A stretch of 43,573 bases of DNA from CAZXWK01 sp964644675 (GCA_964644675.1 CAZXWK010000016.1:1-43573); one strand, 5' to 3'; counted from the first letter of the stretch, positions 1 through 8,498 are shown. The notes: generated by a model from the sequence alone, not told the origin. Numbers and translations: made by a program.

Positions 1-878
1 CGGTAGACCGCGAGTACGACGCCGTCGCGCACGATCGCGCACGGCGCCTCCTCGGCGAGCGCCGCAGCACCGTGCGCCGCGACGTCGAGCGACTGGCCCG
101 CTCCCACGCGCACCGCGCTCTCGTCGCCTACCTCGACGACCGGCATTCCCAGTGCTTGCACGGGGTCAGCGAACAGCGCCTCGATCCCCGCAGCTCCTGC
201 GACCTCGACGTCGTCGAGCGTGTGCGCGTCATCGAGTGAGAGCGTCCCCGAGCCCGTGCGCCTGAGCGCCGTCAGGTGCGCGGCCGAGTCGAGCGCGCGC
301 CCCAGGTCCCGAGCAAGCGCGCGCACGTACGTCCCCTTCGAGACGGCGAGGTCCATCTCCCACGAGACCGCCTCGGTCACGTCGACGCCCGTCAGCCTCG
401 CCGAGAACACCTCGATCCGCCGCGGTTCGAGCTCGAGCTCTCCCCCACGCCGGGCGACTTCGTGCGCGGTCTGCCCGCCCCGCTTGATCGCCGAGTACGC
501 GGGCGGTACCTGCTCGTGCACGCCCACCAGGCTCGCGACCATCGCCGAGGCGAAGAAGGGGTCGCCCGCCTCGTCGGGAACGGGAGCGGTGCGCGTGATC
601 CGCCCCTCGGCGTCGTCGGTGTCGGTCTCGGCGCCGAAGGTCACGCGCGCCTGGTAGCGCTTCTCGGCGGCGGTGAGGTAGGGCGCGAGGCGCGTGGCGG
701 GGCCGATGAGGACGACGAGGAGTCCGGTCGCCATGGGATCGAGGGTGCCGGCGTGTCCGACGCGCTTCTCGCCGGTGATGCGGCGGACGCGTGCGACGAC
801 GTCGTGGCTCGTGAGTCCCGCGGGCTTGTCGATCGGCAGGATCGCGGAGAGCGTGGTCGCGCCGCGCTTCGCGCTCAC
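1..878 (-). CDS. truB: tRNA pseudouridine(55) synthase TruB (3' end cut by window)
   Basis: TruB converts U55 of the tRNA T-loop to pseudouridine. The translation has the family signature near its N terminus, with the catalytic aspartate inside GHAGTLDPMATGLL, preceded by LPIDKPAGLTSHDVV. The later GTYVRALARDLG stretch is also typical. About 292 residues are present and the frame runs off the left edge still open, so only a short C-terminal piece is missing. The start is a GTG at 878 whose bases overlap the nrnA stop (GTGA), with a G-rich ribosome-binding stretch about nine bases upstream. It is the last visible gene of the rimP-nusA-infB operon, its usual place in many bacteria. Confidence 0.95.
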   Translation of the reverse strand, partial: MSAKRGATTLSAILPIDKPAGLTSHDVVARVRRITGEKRVGHAGTLDPMATGLLVVLIGPATRLAPYLTAAEKRYQARVTFGAETDTDDAEGRITRTAPVPDEAGDPFFASAMVASLVGVHEQVPPAYSAIKRGGQTAHEVARRGGELELEPRRIEVFSARLTGVDVTEAVSWEMDLAVSKGTYVRALARDLGRALDSAAHLTALRRTGSGTLSLDDAHTLDDVEVAGAAGIEALFADPVQALGMPVVEVGDESAVRVGAGQSLDVAAHGAAALAEEAPCAIVRDGVVLAVY

Positions 879-1538
879 GCCGACGCGCCCCCGGGCAGGA
901 GCGGCAGCAAGGTCGCGAGGGCCGAGTCGATGTTCGCGCCGGTGAGCGTGAGCCCCGAGGCGGCGGCGTGACCGCCTCCGCCCAGGTCGCGAGCGACCGT
1001 GCCCACGTCGAAGCCGGTCTTGGCGCGCAGGTTGACGCGGACCTCGTCGCCGCGCTGCCGCAGGAGCAGNNNNNNNNNNNNNNNNNNNNNNNNNNNNNNN
1101 NNNNNNNNNNNNNNNNNNNNNNNNNNNNNNNNNNNNNNNNNNNNNNNNNNNNNNNNNNNNNNNNNNNNNGTGGATCTGTCCGTACTCGCGGGCGTCGGGA
1201 TGGTGGTCGAGCACGATGATCGTCTCGGCGGCGGTCGCGAGGGGCACCGCGTCGCCCAGACGATCGAGGTTCGGCGTGTCGACCGCCACGAAGACCTGCG
1301 GACTTTCGAGCTGGTCGGCCGCGACGAAGAGCCCGAAGCCGGGCAGGAAGTCGTAGGTCGACGGCGGCTCGGCCCGGTTGGCGAGTGTGGGGATCGCGGG
1401 GATCCCGTTCTCGCGCAGCGCCAGGGTGACGCCCAGGGTGGAACCGATCGCGTCGCCGTCGGGCCGGACGTGACCGCAGACCACGACCGAAGACGCGCGC
1501 CTGAGCGCGACCACGGCGTGGTGGAAGGCGGCCTGCAT
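875..1538 (-). CDS. nrnA: DHH/DHHA1 bifunctional nanoRNase/pAp phosphatase, interrupted by an assembly gap
   Basis: NrnA-type phosphoesterases degrade 2-5 nt RNAs and can dephosphorylate pAp. The first 123 codons (1538 down to 1170) hold motif HVRPDGDAIGS (H23, D27, D29), VAVDTPN (D87) and the DHH motif LDHHPD (residues 110-115). The last 64 codons (1069 down to 875) hold the DHHA1 glycine-rich motif GGGGHAAASG. Between them lie 100 N. Family members are about 310-340 residues, so roughly 125-150 residues (near 400 bases) are absent, and 100 is not a multiple of three; the N run is therefore a placeholder, not a true length. The start is ATG at 1538, seven bases after the rbfA stop. The stop overlaps the truB GTG. 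Confidence 0.88.
1070..1169. other. Assembly gap (100 N)
   Basis: One hundred consecutive N separate the two halves of nrnA. The flanking coding frames are both clear, but they can only join if the missing stretch is a multiple of three. Family length suggests near 400 missing bases. This is a scaffold placeholder rather than a biological break. Confidence 0.97.
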
Positions 1539-1545
1539 CGTTCGC

Positions 1546-1968
1546 CTATGCCTCGTCGTCGGCGTCTGCCGGCTCGGCCGTTTCCGTCTCGGCGACGGCC
1601 TCTGCCTCGGCGGCACGCTCGGCGGCGAGCGTCGGCGGCACCTCCTTGAGGGCCGCGTCGATGCGCATGCCGGAGTCGACCGATTCGTCGATGTAGAAGC
1701 GCAGCTCGGGGGTGACGCGCCAGCCGAGCGCGCCGCCCAGAAGCGAGCGGATCCGCCCCTTGGCCGACTCGAGTCCGGCAAGGACCTCGTCGTAGCGGTC
1801 GGGATCGGTGCTCACGAACACGAGCAGGACCGAGCGGTCCGGGCTGACCTCGGCACCGGTGACGGTGACGAGGGCCAGCCGCGGATCGGAGACCTCGGTG
1901 ACCAGCAGTGACGCGACGGCTTCGCGCGCCTGTTCGTTGAGGCGTCGTGTTGCGGGAGTCTGCTTCAT
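1546..1968 (-). CDS. rbfA: 30S ribosome-binding factor A
   Basis: RbfA binds the maturing 30S subunit near the 5' helix of 16S rRNA and assists late assembly. The 140-residue product has the expected single KH-like domain: an N-terminal MKQTPATRRLNEQ helix, then EVSDPRLALVTVTGAEVSPD, and a conserved ending around WRVTPELRFYIDES. Residues 113-140 are an extra acidic Ala/Glu/Asp tail (net strongly negative) beyond the usual fold. The gene starts with ATG at 1968, 12 bases after the infB stop, and is followed seven bases later by nrnA, so it is inside the operon. Confidence 0.95.
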   Translation of the reverse strand: MKQTPATRRLNEQAREAVASLLVTEVSDPRLALVTVTGAEVSPDRSVLLVFVSTDPDRYDEVLAGLESAKGRIRSLLGGALGWRVTPELRFYIDESVDSGMRIDAALKEVPPTLAAERAAEAEAVAETETAEPADADDEA

Positions 1969-1980
1969 GGCGTGCCTCGC

Positions 1981-4572
1981 TTATGCCTCTCGGGCGACTT
2001 CGATGACCTTGTAGCCCTCGATGACGTCGCCTTCCTTGAGGTCCTGGAAGTTGTCGATGCCGATACCGCACTCGTAGCCCTGCTTGACCGACTTCACGTC
2101 GTCCTTGAAGCGGCGCAGCGAGTGGATCGTGCCGTCGTGGACGATGGTGCCATCGCGGACGATGCGGATCTTGTCGTCGCGCGAGATCTCGCCCTCGACC
2201 ACGTAGCAGCCGGCGATGGTGCCCACCTTCGGCACCTTGAACAGGTCGCGGACCTCGACGCGAGCGGTGTCCTCCTCGACGAAGTCGGGAGCGAGCATGC
2301 CCACGCGGGCGGCGTTGATGTCTTCGATGGCCTGGTAGATGACGCGGTAGAGCCGGACGTCGATCTCTTCCTGCTCGGCGAGTGACTTCGCCTTGGGCTG
2401 GGGGCGCACGTTGAAGCCGATGACGATGGCGTCGGACGCGTCGGCCAGCATGATGTCGCTCTCGGTGATGGCGCCGACGCCGGAGTGGATCACGTTGATC
2501 CGCACCTCGGTCTGGTCCATCTTGTCCAGCGCGTCCTTGAGGGCCTCGATCGAACCCTGGACGTCGGCTTTGACGACCAGGTTGAGGTCCTTGAGCTCGC
2601 CCTCGGAGATGCGGGCGAACAGGTCGTCGAGGGAGACGTGCGTCTTCTTCGACTGAGCAAGGGTGCGCAGGCGCAGCGCACGCTCCTCGGCGAGGTTGCG
2701 CGCGTCGCGCTCGTCGGCGAAGACGCGGAACTCGTCACCTGCAGACGGGACGCTGGCCAGGCCCTGGATCTCGACCGGATCGGCCGGACCCGCAGCCGTG
2801 ACCGTGTCGCCCTTGGGGCTCACGAGCGCACGGACGCGGCCGTAGGCGGTACCAGCCACGATCGAGTCGCCGACGCGCAGCGTGCCGCGCTGGACGAGCA
2901 CCGTCGCGATCGGACCGCGGCCCTTGTCGAGCTTGGCTTCGATGACGACACCGCTCGCGGTGGCGTCGGGGTTCGCCTTGAGCTCGAGGACGTCGGCCTG
3001 GAGCAGGATCATCTCGAGCAGTTCGTCGATGTTGAGGCGCTTCTTGGCGCTCACGTTGACGAAGATGTTGGTGCCGCCCCACTCCTCGGGCACGATCTCG
3101 TACTCGGTGAGCATCTGGCGGACCTGGTCGGGGTTCGCGCCGTCCTTGTCGATCTTGTTGACGGCGACGATGATCGGCACGCCGGCGGCCTTTGAGTGCG
3201 CGATCGCCTCGATGGTCTGCGGCATGACGCCGTCGTCGGCGGCGACCACGAGGACGACCACGTCGGTCGCGTTGGCACCGCGGGCACGCATGGCGGTGAA
3301 CGCCTCGTGACCCGGCGTGTCGATGAAGGTGATCTGCTTGCCGTCGTGCACGACGACCGACGCACCGATGTGCTGGGTGATGCCACCGGCCTCGGTCGCG
3401 GCGACGCCTGTCGAGCGGATCGCGTCGAGCAGCGACGTCTTGCCGTGGTCGACGTGACCCATGACGGTGACGACCGGCGGACGCGGCTTGAGGTCCTCGG
3501 GCTCGTCGTGGAAGACGAACGCCTCCTCGGCACCGGCGGGAGCGACGATGCGCACCTCTCGGCCCAGGTCCTCGCCGATGATCTCGATGATGTCGGCGGT
3601 CATGGGCTGGTTGACGGTCAGTGCCGAGCCCAGCATGAAGAGACGCTTGATGACCTCGTTCGCGGGTACGTCGAGCGCCTCGGCGAACTCGCCCACGGTG
3701 ACGCCCTCGGGAACGCTGATGGCGTCGCCGCCGGTCGGGAGCTCGGCGTGCGTGGCGGCCTCGTGGTGCGCGGCCTCCTCGGCCTCTTCCCCGCCGGGCT
3801 TCTTGTGCTTCTTCTTCTTGCGGCTGCCCTCGGCAGCGGCGGCGGCGACGGCGGCCTTGGCCTCGTCGATGACCTTCTGGCGCTGGATCGCCTCGGCCTG
3901 CTCGGCCATCTGGCGGTAGCGGTCCTCTTCTTCCTTCTCGAGGGCCGCGGCCTCCTCGGCCTCGAGGCGCGCGCGCTCGGCGGCGATGGCGGCCTCGAGC
4001 CCGGCACGCGCGTCGCTCACGGGCGGCGTGGCCGACTTCTTGGCGGCGGGCACCTCGACGGGCACCTCGACGACGGGCTCGGCCTCGACCGGCTCTTCGA
4101 CGACGGGCACCTCGACGGCAGCGGCCTCAGCGGCGGCCACGACGGCCTCGGCTGCGGCGGCTGCAGCGGCGTGCTCCTCGCGGACGGCGGCCGGCTTGGA
4201 GGCCTCCTCCTCGGCCTTGAGGCGGGCGGCCTCCTCGGCGCGGGCGCGCTGCTCCTCCTCGCGGCGGCGACGCTCCTCTTCCTCGGCCTTGCGGCGCTCC
4301 TCCTCGTCGGCCTTGCGCTTGGCTTCCTCGGCGGCGCGCTTCTCGGCCTCGAGGGCCTCCTGCTTGGCGCGCTCCTCTTCGAGCGCGGCCTGGCGCTCGG
4401 CGATCTCGGGGCCGAGCGCCTTGCGGATCTTGTCCACGTACGCCTCGACCAGGGTCGACGCGTGGTTCTTGGCCGGTATCTTGAGCTCCTGGAGTCGCTC
4501 CAGAAGCTCCTTGCTTGTCATCCCGAACTCCTTGGCGAGTTCGTGAACTCTCATTGCGGGCACTAGCGTCAC
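1981..4572 (-). CDS. infB: Translation initiation factor IF-2
   Basis: IF-2 is the GTPase that brings initiator fMet-tRNA to the 30S subunit and promotes subunit joining. The 863-residue frame has an IF2_N module (about 7-58), a long charged Ala/Glu/Lys/Arg linker (about 60-280), a second IF2_N module (about 285-340), then the G domain: GHVDHGKT at 372-379, DTPGHEAF at 418-425, NKID at 472-475 and SAK at 508-510. Domains II-IV follow to the end. The GTG at 4572 overlaps the rnpM stop (GTGA), which would couple translation, and AGGA lies just upstream. An internal ATG at 4554 gives the more canonical start MRVHELAKEFG but lacks a ribosome-binding site. I keep the GTG with moderate certainty. 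Confidence 0.96.
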   Translation of the reverse strand: MTLVPAMRVHELAKEFGMTSKELLERLQELKIPAKNHASTLVEAYVDKIRKALGPEIAERQAALEEERAKQEALEAEKRAAEEAKRKADEEERRKAEEEERRRREEEQRARAEEAARLKAEEEASKPAAVREEHAAAAAAAEAVVAAAEAAAVEVPVVEEPVEAEPVVEVPVEVPAAKKSATPPVSDARAGLEAAIAAERARLEAEEAAALEKEEEDRYRQMAEQAEAIQRQKVIDEAKAAVAAAAAEGSRKKKKHKKPGGEEAEEAAHHEAATHAELPTGGDAISVPEGVTVGEFAEALDVPANEVIKRLFMLGSALTVNQPMTADIIEIIGEDLGREVRIVAPAGAEEAFVFHDEPEDLKPRPPVVTVMGHVDHGKTSLLDAIRSTGVAATEAGGITQHIGASVVVHDGKQITFIDTPGHEAFTAMRARGANATDVVVLVVAADDGVMPQTIEAIAHSKAAGVPIIVAVNKIDKDGANPDQVRQMLTEYEIVPEEWGGTNIFVNVSAKKRLNIDELLEMILLQADVLELKANPDATASGVVIEAKLDKGRGPIATVLVQRGTLRVGDSIVAGTAYGRVRALVSPKGDTVTAAGPADPVEIQGLASVPSAGDEFRVFADERDARNLAEERALRLRTLAQSKKTHVSLDDLFARISEGELKDLNLVVKADVQGSIEALKDALDKMDQTEVRINVIHSGVGAITESDIMLADASDAIVIGFNVRPQPKAKSLAEQEEIDVRLYRVIYQAIEDINAARVGMLAPDFVEEDTARVEVRDLFKVPKVGTIAGCYVVEGEISRDDKIRIVRDGTIVHDGTIHSLRRFKDDVKSVKQGYECGIGIDNFQDLKEGDVIEGYKVIEVAREA

Positions 4573-4871
4573 CGTCCTGCCTGCGAGTCCTGCGTGCTCT
4601 TCAGGAACTCGTCGAAGTCTCGTCGCAACCGGTAGTAGTCATCGTCCTGCAGGTTCACCTTGAGCGCTGAGTCGAGCCTGCGGCGCTGCCGCGCGGTCTC
4701 GAAGCACTCGGGCCGTGCGCAGAGGTAGGCTCCTCGGCCGTTGGCCTTTCCCGAAGGATCGACCTCGACGTGGCCGTCCGGTGTCCGGACGACCCGCACG
4801 AAGCCTCGCTTGTCGCTGCTCTCGCGACACGCGACGCACGTGCGGGTGGATACCTTGCGCACCTTCATCAC
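4569..4871 (-). CDS. rnpM: RNase P modulator RnpM (YlxR family)
   Basis: YlxR proteins are small basic RNA-binding proteins; the Bacillus member binds the RNase P RNA and was renamed RnpM. The 100-residue product shows the family motif RTCVACRE near the N terminus, GRGAYLC in the middle, and a basic stretch ARQRRRLDSALK. The start is a GTG at 4871 overlapping the nusA stop, with AAGGAGG ten bases upstream; the ATG three bases later is a possible alternative. The position between nusA and infB is the classic context and supports the call as strongly as the motifs. The stop overlaps the infB start. Confidence 0.92.
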   Translation of the reverse strand: MMKVRKVSTRTCVACRESSDKRGFVRVVRTPDGHVEVDPSGKANGRGAYLCARPECFETARQRRRLDSALKVNLQDDDYYRLRRDFDEFLKSTQDSQAGR

Positions 4872-6028
4872 TCGGCGGCAGCCTCCTTGTCATGCAGACC
4901 GCAGTAGTAGCTCCCGGGGCGCGCCTGGTTGCGGCAGCGCACTCCGGACGAGGTCACGGCCACGCACCGGCCGTCGAACTCCTCGGCGCCGCGGGCGTGA
5001 GACTGGCTCGACGCCGACGGCGTGTACAGGCCCTGCTCGGCGGCCATCGACGCGCTCTTGATGTCGATGCGCCAGCCGGTGAGCTTGGCGGCGAGGCGGG
5101 CGTTCTGGCCCTCCTTGCCGATCGCGAGCGACAGCTGGTCGTCAGGGACGATGACCGTCGCGGTGTGGGTCTCTTCGTCGATGAGCGCGCGGTCGACCTT
5201 GGCCGGCGAGAGCGAGCTCGCCACGTAGGTGGCGGGGTCCTCGGCCCACGGCACGACGTCGATGCGTTCGCCGCGCAGCTCGCTCACGATCATGCGCACG
5301 CGGCTGCCCTTGGGGCCGACGCACGCGCCGACCGGGTCCAGGCCGCTCTCGCGGCTGGAGACGGCGACCTTGGAGCGCATGCCCGGCTCGCGCGCCACGC
5401 TCTTGATCTCGACGATGCCGTCGTAGACCTCGGGCACCTCGATCTCGAAGAGGCGGCGGATCAGGCCCGGGTGCGTGCGCGACACGACGATCGACGGCTC
5501 GTTGCTCGTCTTGCGCACGTCGATGATGTAGGCCTTGATGCGCTGGTTGTGGTCGTAGCGCTCGTTGCTCGGCTGCTCGCTCGGCGGGAGGAGCGCCTCG
5601 ACGCCCTCGCGCAGCTTGATGAGCGTGTAGCGGCTGTCGCTCTGCTGCACCGTGCCGGTGACGCTCTCGCCGATGCGGTCGGCGTACTCGTCGAAGATCC
5701 GCTCGCGCTCCGCCTCGCGGATGATCGAGCCGATCACGTTCTTGGCGTTCTGTGCGGCGATGCGGCTCACGTCGGCCGGGGTCACGTCGCGCTCGTCGTA
5801 GACCGGCTCTTCGCCAGCCTCCTCGTCCCACTCGCCCACCGGCACGAGCTCGTACACGTAGATGCGGCCGCTCTCGCGGTCGATCGTGACGCGCACGGGG
5901 TTCTCGAGGTCGAGAATGCGCTGGTAGGTGCCGGCGAGCGACTGCTCGAGCTTGTCGAGCATCACGTACTCGTCGACGCTCTTCTCACGGGCAAGCTGCC
6001 GCAGTGCGTCCATCAGCTCGGAACTCAT
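4868..6028 (-). CDS. nusA: Transcription termination/antitermination factor NusA with an extra C-terminal Cys/His module
   Basis: NusA rides on RNA polymerase and affects pausing, termination and antitermination. The 386-residue product has the N-terminal polymerase-binding domain (1-120), an S1 domain (about 122-195), KH1 with GPKGSR (238-243) and KH2 with IGKEGQNAR (303-311). It lacks the acidic repeats of the E. coli protein. Unusually, after a Ser/Gly-rich spacer it ends with a short module bearing C355-x9-C365-x10-C376-x2-H379, which resembles the small zinc-binding-like motif I remember as DUF5763; this match is from memory. The ATG at 6028 overlaps the rimP stop and has GGAAGG upstream. 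The stop overlaps the rnpM GTG. Confidence 0.95.
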   Translation of the reverse strand: MSSELMDALRQLAREKSVDEYVMLDKLEQSLAGTYQRILDLENPVRVTIDRESGRIYVYELVPVGEWDEEAGEEPVYDERDVTPADVSRIAAQNAKNVIGSIIREAERERIFDEYADRIGESVTGTVQQSDSRYTLIKLREGVEALLPPSEQPSNERYDHNQRIKAYIIDVRKTSNEPSIVVSRTHPGLIRRLFEIEVPEVYDGIVEIKSVAREPGMRSKVAVSSRESGLDPVGACVGPKGSRVRMIVSELRGERIDVVPWAEDPATYVASSLSPAKVDRALIDEETHTATVIVPDDQLSLAIGKEGQNARLAAKLTGWRIDIKSASMAAEQGLYTPSASSQSHARGAEEFDGRCVAVTSSGVRCRNQARPGSYYCGLHDKEAAAE

Positions 6029-6510
6029 TGAGCTGCCTTCCTTCCCTGGCCGAAGTCGACGACGCCCTTGAGGCGCGCCTTGGTTATCGTGTCAAACGCG
6101 ACGGCAACCCTCTCGCCGTCCACGTCGAGGACGACGTCGTCGCCCTCCATGCCGATCAGAACGCCCGTCCAGGACTTGCGCTTGTCGGCCACGTGCGTCT
6201 TCAGGTTCACCGTCTCGCCCGCGAAGCGCGCGTAGTCCGCGCGCTTGGTCAGCGGCCGGTCGATGCCCGGCGACGACACCTCGAGGGTGTAGGGCCCGTG
6301 GATCGGGTCCGCTGCCTCGAGGAGCTCCGACACCCACGCGTTCGCGCTGGCGACCGCGTCGAGGTCGAGCCCGCCCTCCCGGTCCAGCAGGACGCGGATG
6401 ACAGGCGTGCCTCGGCCACCGGCCTGCTCGACCGCCACCAGCTCGAACCCGTGCGCTGTCGCCTCGGGATCGAGCAGTTCGGTCAGCCGTGCCGCAAGAT
6501 CGGTCGTCAC
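6025..6510 (-). CDS. rimP: Ribosome maturation factor RimP
   Basis: RimP helps assemble the 30S subunit, acting early on the S12 region. The 161-residue product has the N-terminal alpha/beta domain with GFELVAVE and the signature LEVSSPGIDRPLTK, followed by the Sm-like C-terminal domain ending near TKARLK. The open frame continues upstream to 6639, but the GTG at 6510 is chosen because AAGGAGG sits eight bases before it and homologues start here. It is the first gene of the nusA-infB operon. Its promoter, a leader hairpin and the upstream proS terminator are all visible in the 160 bases before it. Confidence 0.94.
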   Translation of the reverse strand: MTTDLAARLTELLDPEATAHGFELVAVEQAGGRGTPVIRVLLDREGGLDLDAVASANAWVSELLEAADPIHGPYTLEVSSPGIDRPLTKRADYARFAGETVNLKTHVADKRKSWTGVLIGMEGDDVVLDVDGERVAVAFDTITKARLKGVVDFGQGRKAAQ

Positions 6511-6539
6511 TCCTGTCACCTCCTTGTCCGCAGAACAAA

Positions 6540-6563
6540 AGAAGCGAGCGTAAGCCCACTTCT
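6540..6563 (-). promoter_or_regulatory. Leader hairpin of the rimP operon
   Basis: Read on the minus strand, AGAAGTGGGC pairs with GCTCGCTTCT across the loop TTAC: ten pairs including two G-T wobbles, followed by TTTTG. It lies between the promoter and the ribosome-binding site of rimP, so it would sit in the 5' untranslated RNA. The shape is that of a short intrinsic terminator or attenuator. Similar hairpins are, as I recall, frequent before rimP in Gram-positive bacteria; that recollection is not checked here. Confidence 0.7.
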
Positions 6564-6595
6564 CGCAAGAGACGGCATGTTCACGTGCAGAGCGG

Positions 6596-6623
6596 ATTCT
6601 ACCACATGGTGGCAGCAGGGCAA
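6596..6623 (-). promoter_or_regulatory. Promoter of the rimP-nusA-infB operon
   Basis: On the minus strand a -35 TTGCCC (6618-6623) and a -10 TAGAAT (6596-6601) are separated by 16 bases. Transcription would begin near 6589, giving a leader of about 80 bases before the rimP GTG. The -35 shares bases with the T tract of the proS terminator. Confidence 0.65.
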
Positions 6624-6653
6624 AACGCTCCGTCGGCACGCCGAGGAGCGTTT
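6622..6653 (-). terminator. Intrinsic terminator after proS
   Basis: Minus-strand AACGCTCC pairs with GGAGCGTT, with an inner TCGGC/CCGA extension, and the stem is followed by TTTTGCCC. It begins about 18 bases after the proS stop, so it most likely ends the upstream transcript just before the rimP promoter. Confidence 0.75.
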
Positions 6654-6671
6654 CCGGGGCCGTCAGACGGC

Positions 6672-8399
6672 CTAGTGCGCGTAGCGCTCCCGCGCCGCCG
6701 AGACAAGCTCGGCGACCGTCGCGGCGGCCGTCTCGAGCGGGATCGTGGTCTTGTCGCCGGTGGCGCGAACCTTGAGCTCGACGACGCCCTCGGCGAGGCC
6801 CTTCTTGCCCACGACGACCTGGAACGGCCAGCCCACCAGGTCGGCGTCGTTGAACTTCACGCCGGCGCGCTCGTCGCGGTCGTCGATGACGGTCTCGACG
6901 CCGGCGTCGGCGAGCTCACGCCAGATCTTCTCGGCGACCTCGGCGACCTCACCCTCGGCCATGAGCGGCAGCACCGCGACCTCGAGCGGCGCCACCGAGA
7001 CCGGCCAGGTGATGCCGCCCTCGTCGTTGTACTGCTCGATGACGGCAGCGAGCGTGCGGCTGACGCCCACGCCGTAGCAGCCCATGATGAACGGCTGCTC
7101 CTCACCGTTCTCGTCGGCGAACGTCGCGTTCATGGACTCGGAGTACTTCGTGCCGAGCTGGAAGACCTGGCTGACCTCGATGCCGCGGGCGCTCTGCAGC
7201 GTGCCGCCGCACACCGGACAGCCGTCGCCCGCCTGCGCGAGGACCAGGTCGGCCCACTGCTCGACTTCGAAGTCGCGGCCGGGCTGGGCATTGATGAAGT
7301 GGTAGTCGCCCTCGTTGGCGCCGATGCCCCACGCGACGTCGGTTTCGAGGCTCTTGTCGGCGATGACGAGGGTACCCTCGGGCACGTTGACCGGGCCGAG
7401 GGAGCCCTTGGGTATCGCGTACTTCTCGAAGTCGGCCTCGTCGAGCAGCTCGATGCCGGGCACGGCCCATCCGGCCTTGATCGGGTTGAGCTCGCGGTCA
7501 CCCGGAACGAGCAGGAAGACGAGCCGGCCGTCTGGCGTCTTGCCCGCCATCGTCTTGACGGTGTCGTGGTCCGAGATGCCGAGGAACGCCGAGAGCTCGG
7601 CGATCGTGCGGATGTCGGGCGTGTGCACCTTCTCCATGGGCCGGGGCTCGGTGACCGCGGGCGTGCGCGGCACGACCGTCTCGGCGGCCTCGACGTCGGC
7701 GGCCCAACCGCAGCCGCAGTAGACGAGCTCGGCCTCGCCGTTCTCGGCGATCGCCATGAACTCGGTCGTGACCTTGCCGCCGATCTGCCCGGAGTCCGCC
7801 TCGACGGGGCGGTAGTCGAGGCCGCAGCGCTCGCAGATACGCGCGTAGGCGCGGCTCATCGCGTCGTAGTGCTCCTGAAGCGACTCCTGCGTCGCGTGGA
7901 AGCTGTAGGCGTCCTTCATGATGAACTCGCGCCCCCTGAGCAGGCCGAACCGCGGGCGGACCTCGTCGCGGAACTTCACCTGGACCTGGTAGAGCGAGAG
8001 CGGGAGCTCGCGATACGAGCGCACCTCGTTGCGCACGAGAGAGGTGACGATCTCCTCGTGGGTGGGTCCGAGGCAGAAGTCGCGGCCGTGGCGGTCCTTG
8101 AGGCGCGCGAGTTCGGGGCCGTACACGTCCCAGCGGCCCGACTCGTACCACAGCTCGGCGGGCTGGACGACCGGCATCATGATCTCCTGGCTGCCGATCG
8201 CGTCCATCTCCTCGCGCACGATCTGCTCGATCTTGGAGAGCGAGCGCCATCCCATCGGCAGGAAGCTGTAGATGCCCGCCGCGTTCTTGCGGATCATGCC
8301 CGCGCGCAGCAGCAGCCGGTGGCTCGCGAGCTCGGCCTCGGCGGGTACCTCTTTGAGCGTGGGGACGTAGAGCGAGCTCATGCGCAGGGCGACGGTCAT
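6672..8399 (-). CDS. proS: Proline--tRNA ligase, bacterial type with editing insertion
   Basis: ProS charges tRNA-Pro with proline. The 575-residue product is a class II synthetase. Motif 2 lies in FRDEVRPRFGLLRGREFIMKD (given in part), motif 3 is GCYGVGVSRTLAAV, and the anticodon-binding domain forms the last 100 or so residues. Between motifs 2 and 3 (about 225-405) is the INS domain that hydrolyses Ala-tRNA-Pro, marking the prokaryote-type enzyme. The ATG at 8399 is chosen because GGGAG lies eight bases upstream; a second ATG six codons in is also possible. The open frame extends to 8471 without support. A terminator follows the stop. Confidence 0.96.
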   Translation of the reverse strand: MTVALRMSSLYVPTLKEVPAEAELASHRLLLRAGMIRKNAAGIYSFLPMGWRSLSKIEQIVREEMDAIGSQEIMMPVVQPAELWYESGRWDVYGPELARLKDRHGRDFCLGPTHEEIVTSLVRNEVRSYRELPLSLYQVQVKFRDEVRPRFGLLRGREFIMKDAYSFHATQESLQEHYDAMSRAYARICERCGLDYRPVEADSGQIGGKVTTEFMAIAENGEAELVYCGCGWAADVEAAETVVPRTPAVTEPRPMEKVHTPDIRTIAELSAFLGISDHDTVKTMAGKTPDGRLVFLLVPGDRELNPIKAGWAVPGIELLDEADFEKYAIPKGSLGPVNVPEGTLVIADKSLETDVAWGIGANEGDYHFINAQPGRDFEVEQWADLVLAQAGDGCPVCGGTLQSARGIEVSQVFQLGTKYSESMNATFADENGEEQPFIMGCYGVGVSRTLAAVIEQYNDEGGITWPVSVAPLEVAVLPLMAEGEVAEVAEKIWRELADAGVETVIDDRDERAGVKFNDADLVGWPFQVVVGKKGLAEGVVELKVRATGDKTTIPLETAAATVAELVSAARERYAH

Positions 8400-8498
8400 G
8401 GGTGCAGCTCCCGGATCGCGTGGTCGAGCGCGCCAGCGGCGCGCGAGGGGTCGAAGCGAAGGATACCGCACGCGTCGGCGGCGCGGCAGGTGCTCGTG

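Noticed and set aside
875..2071. A 398-residue frame crossing the N run
   Set aside because: It joins the true C-terminal frame of NrnA to an out-of-frame reading of the N-terminal half and rbfA. The true N-terminal half reads from 1538.
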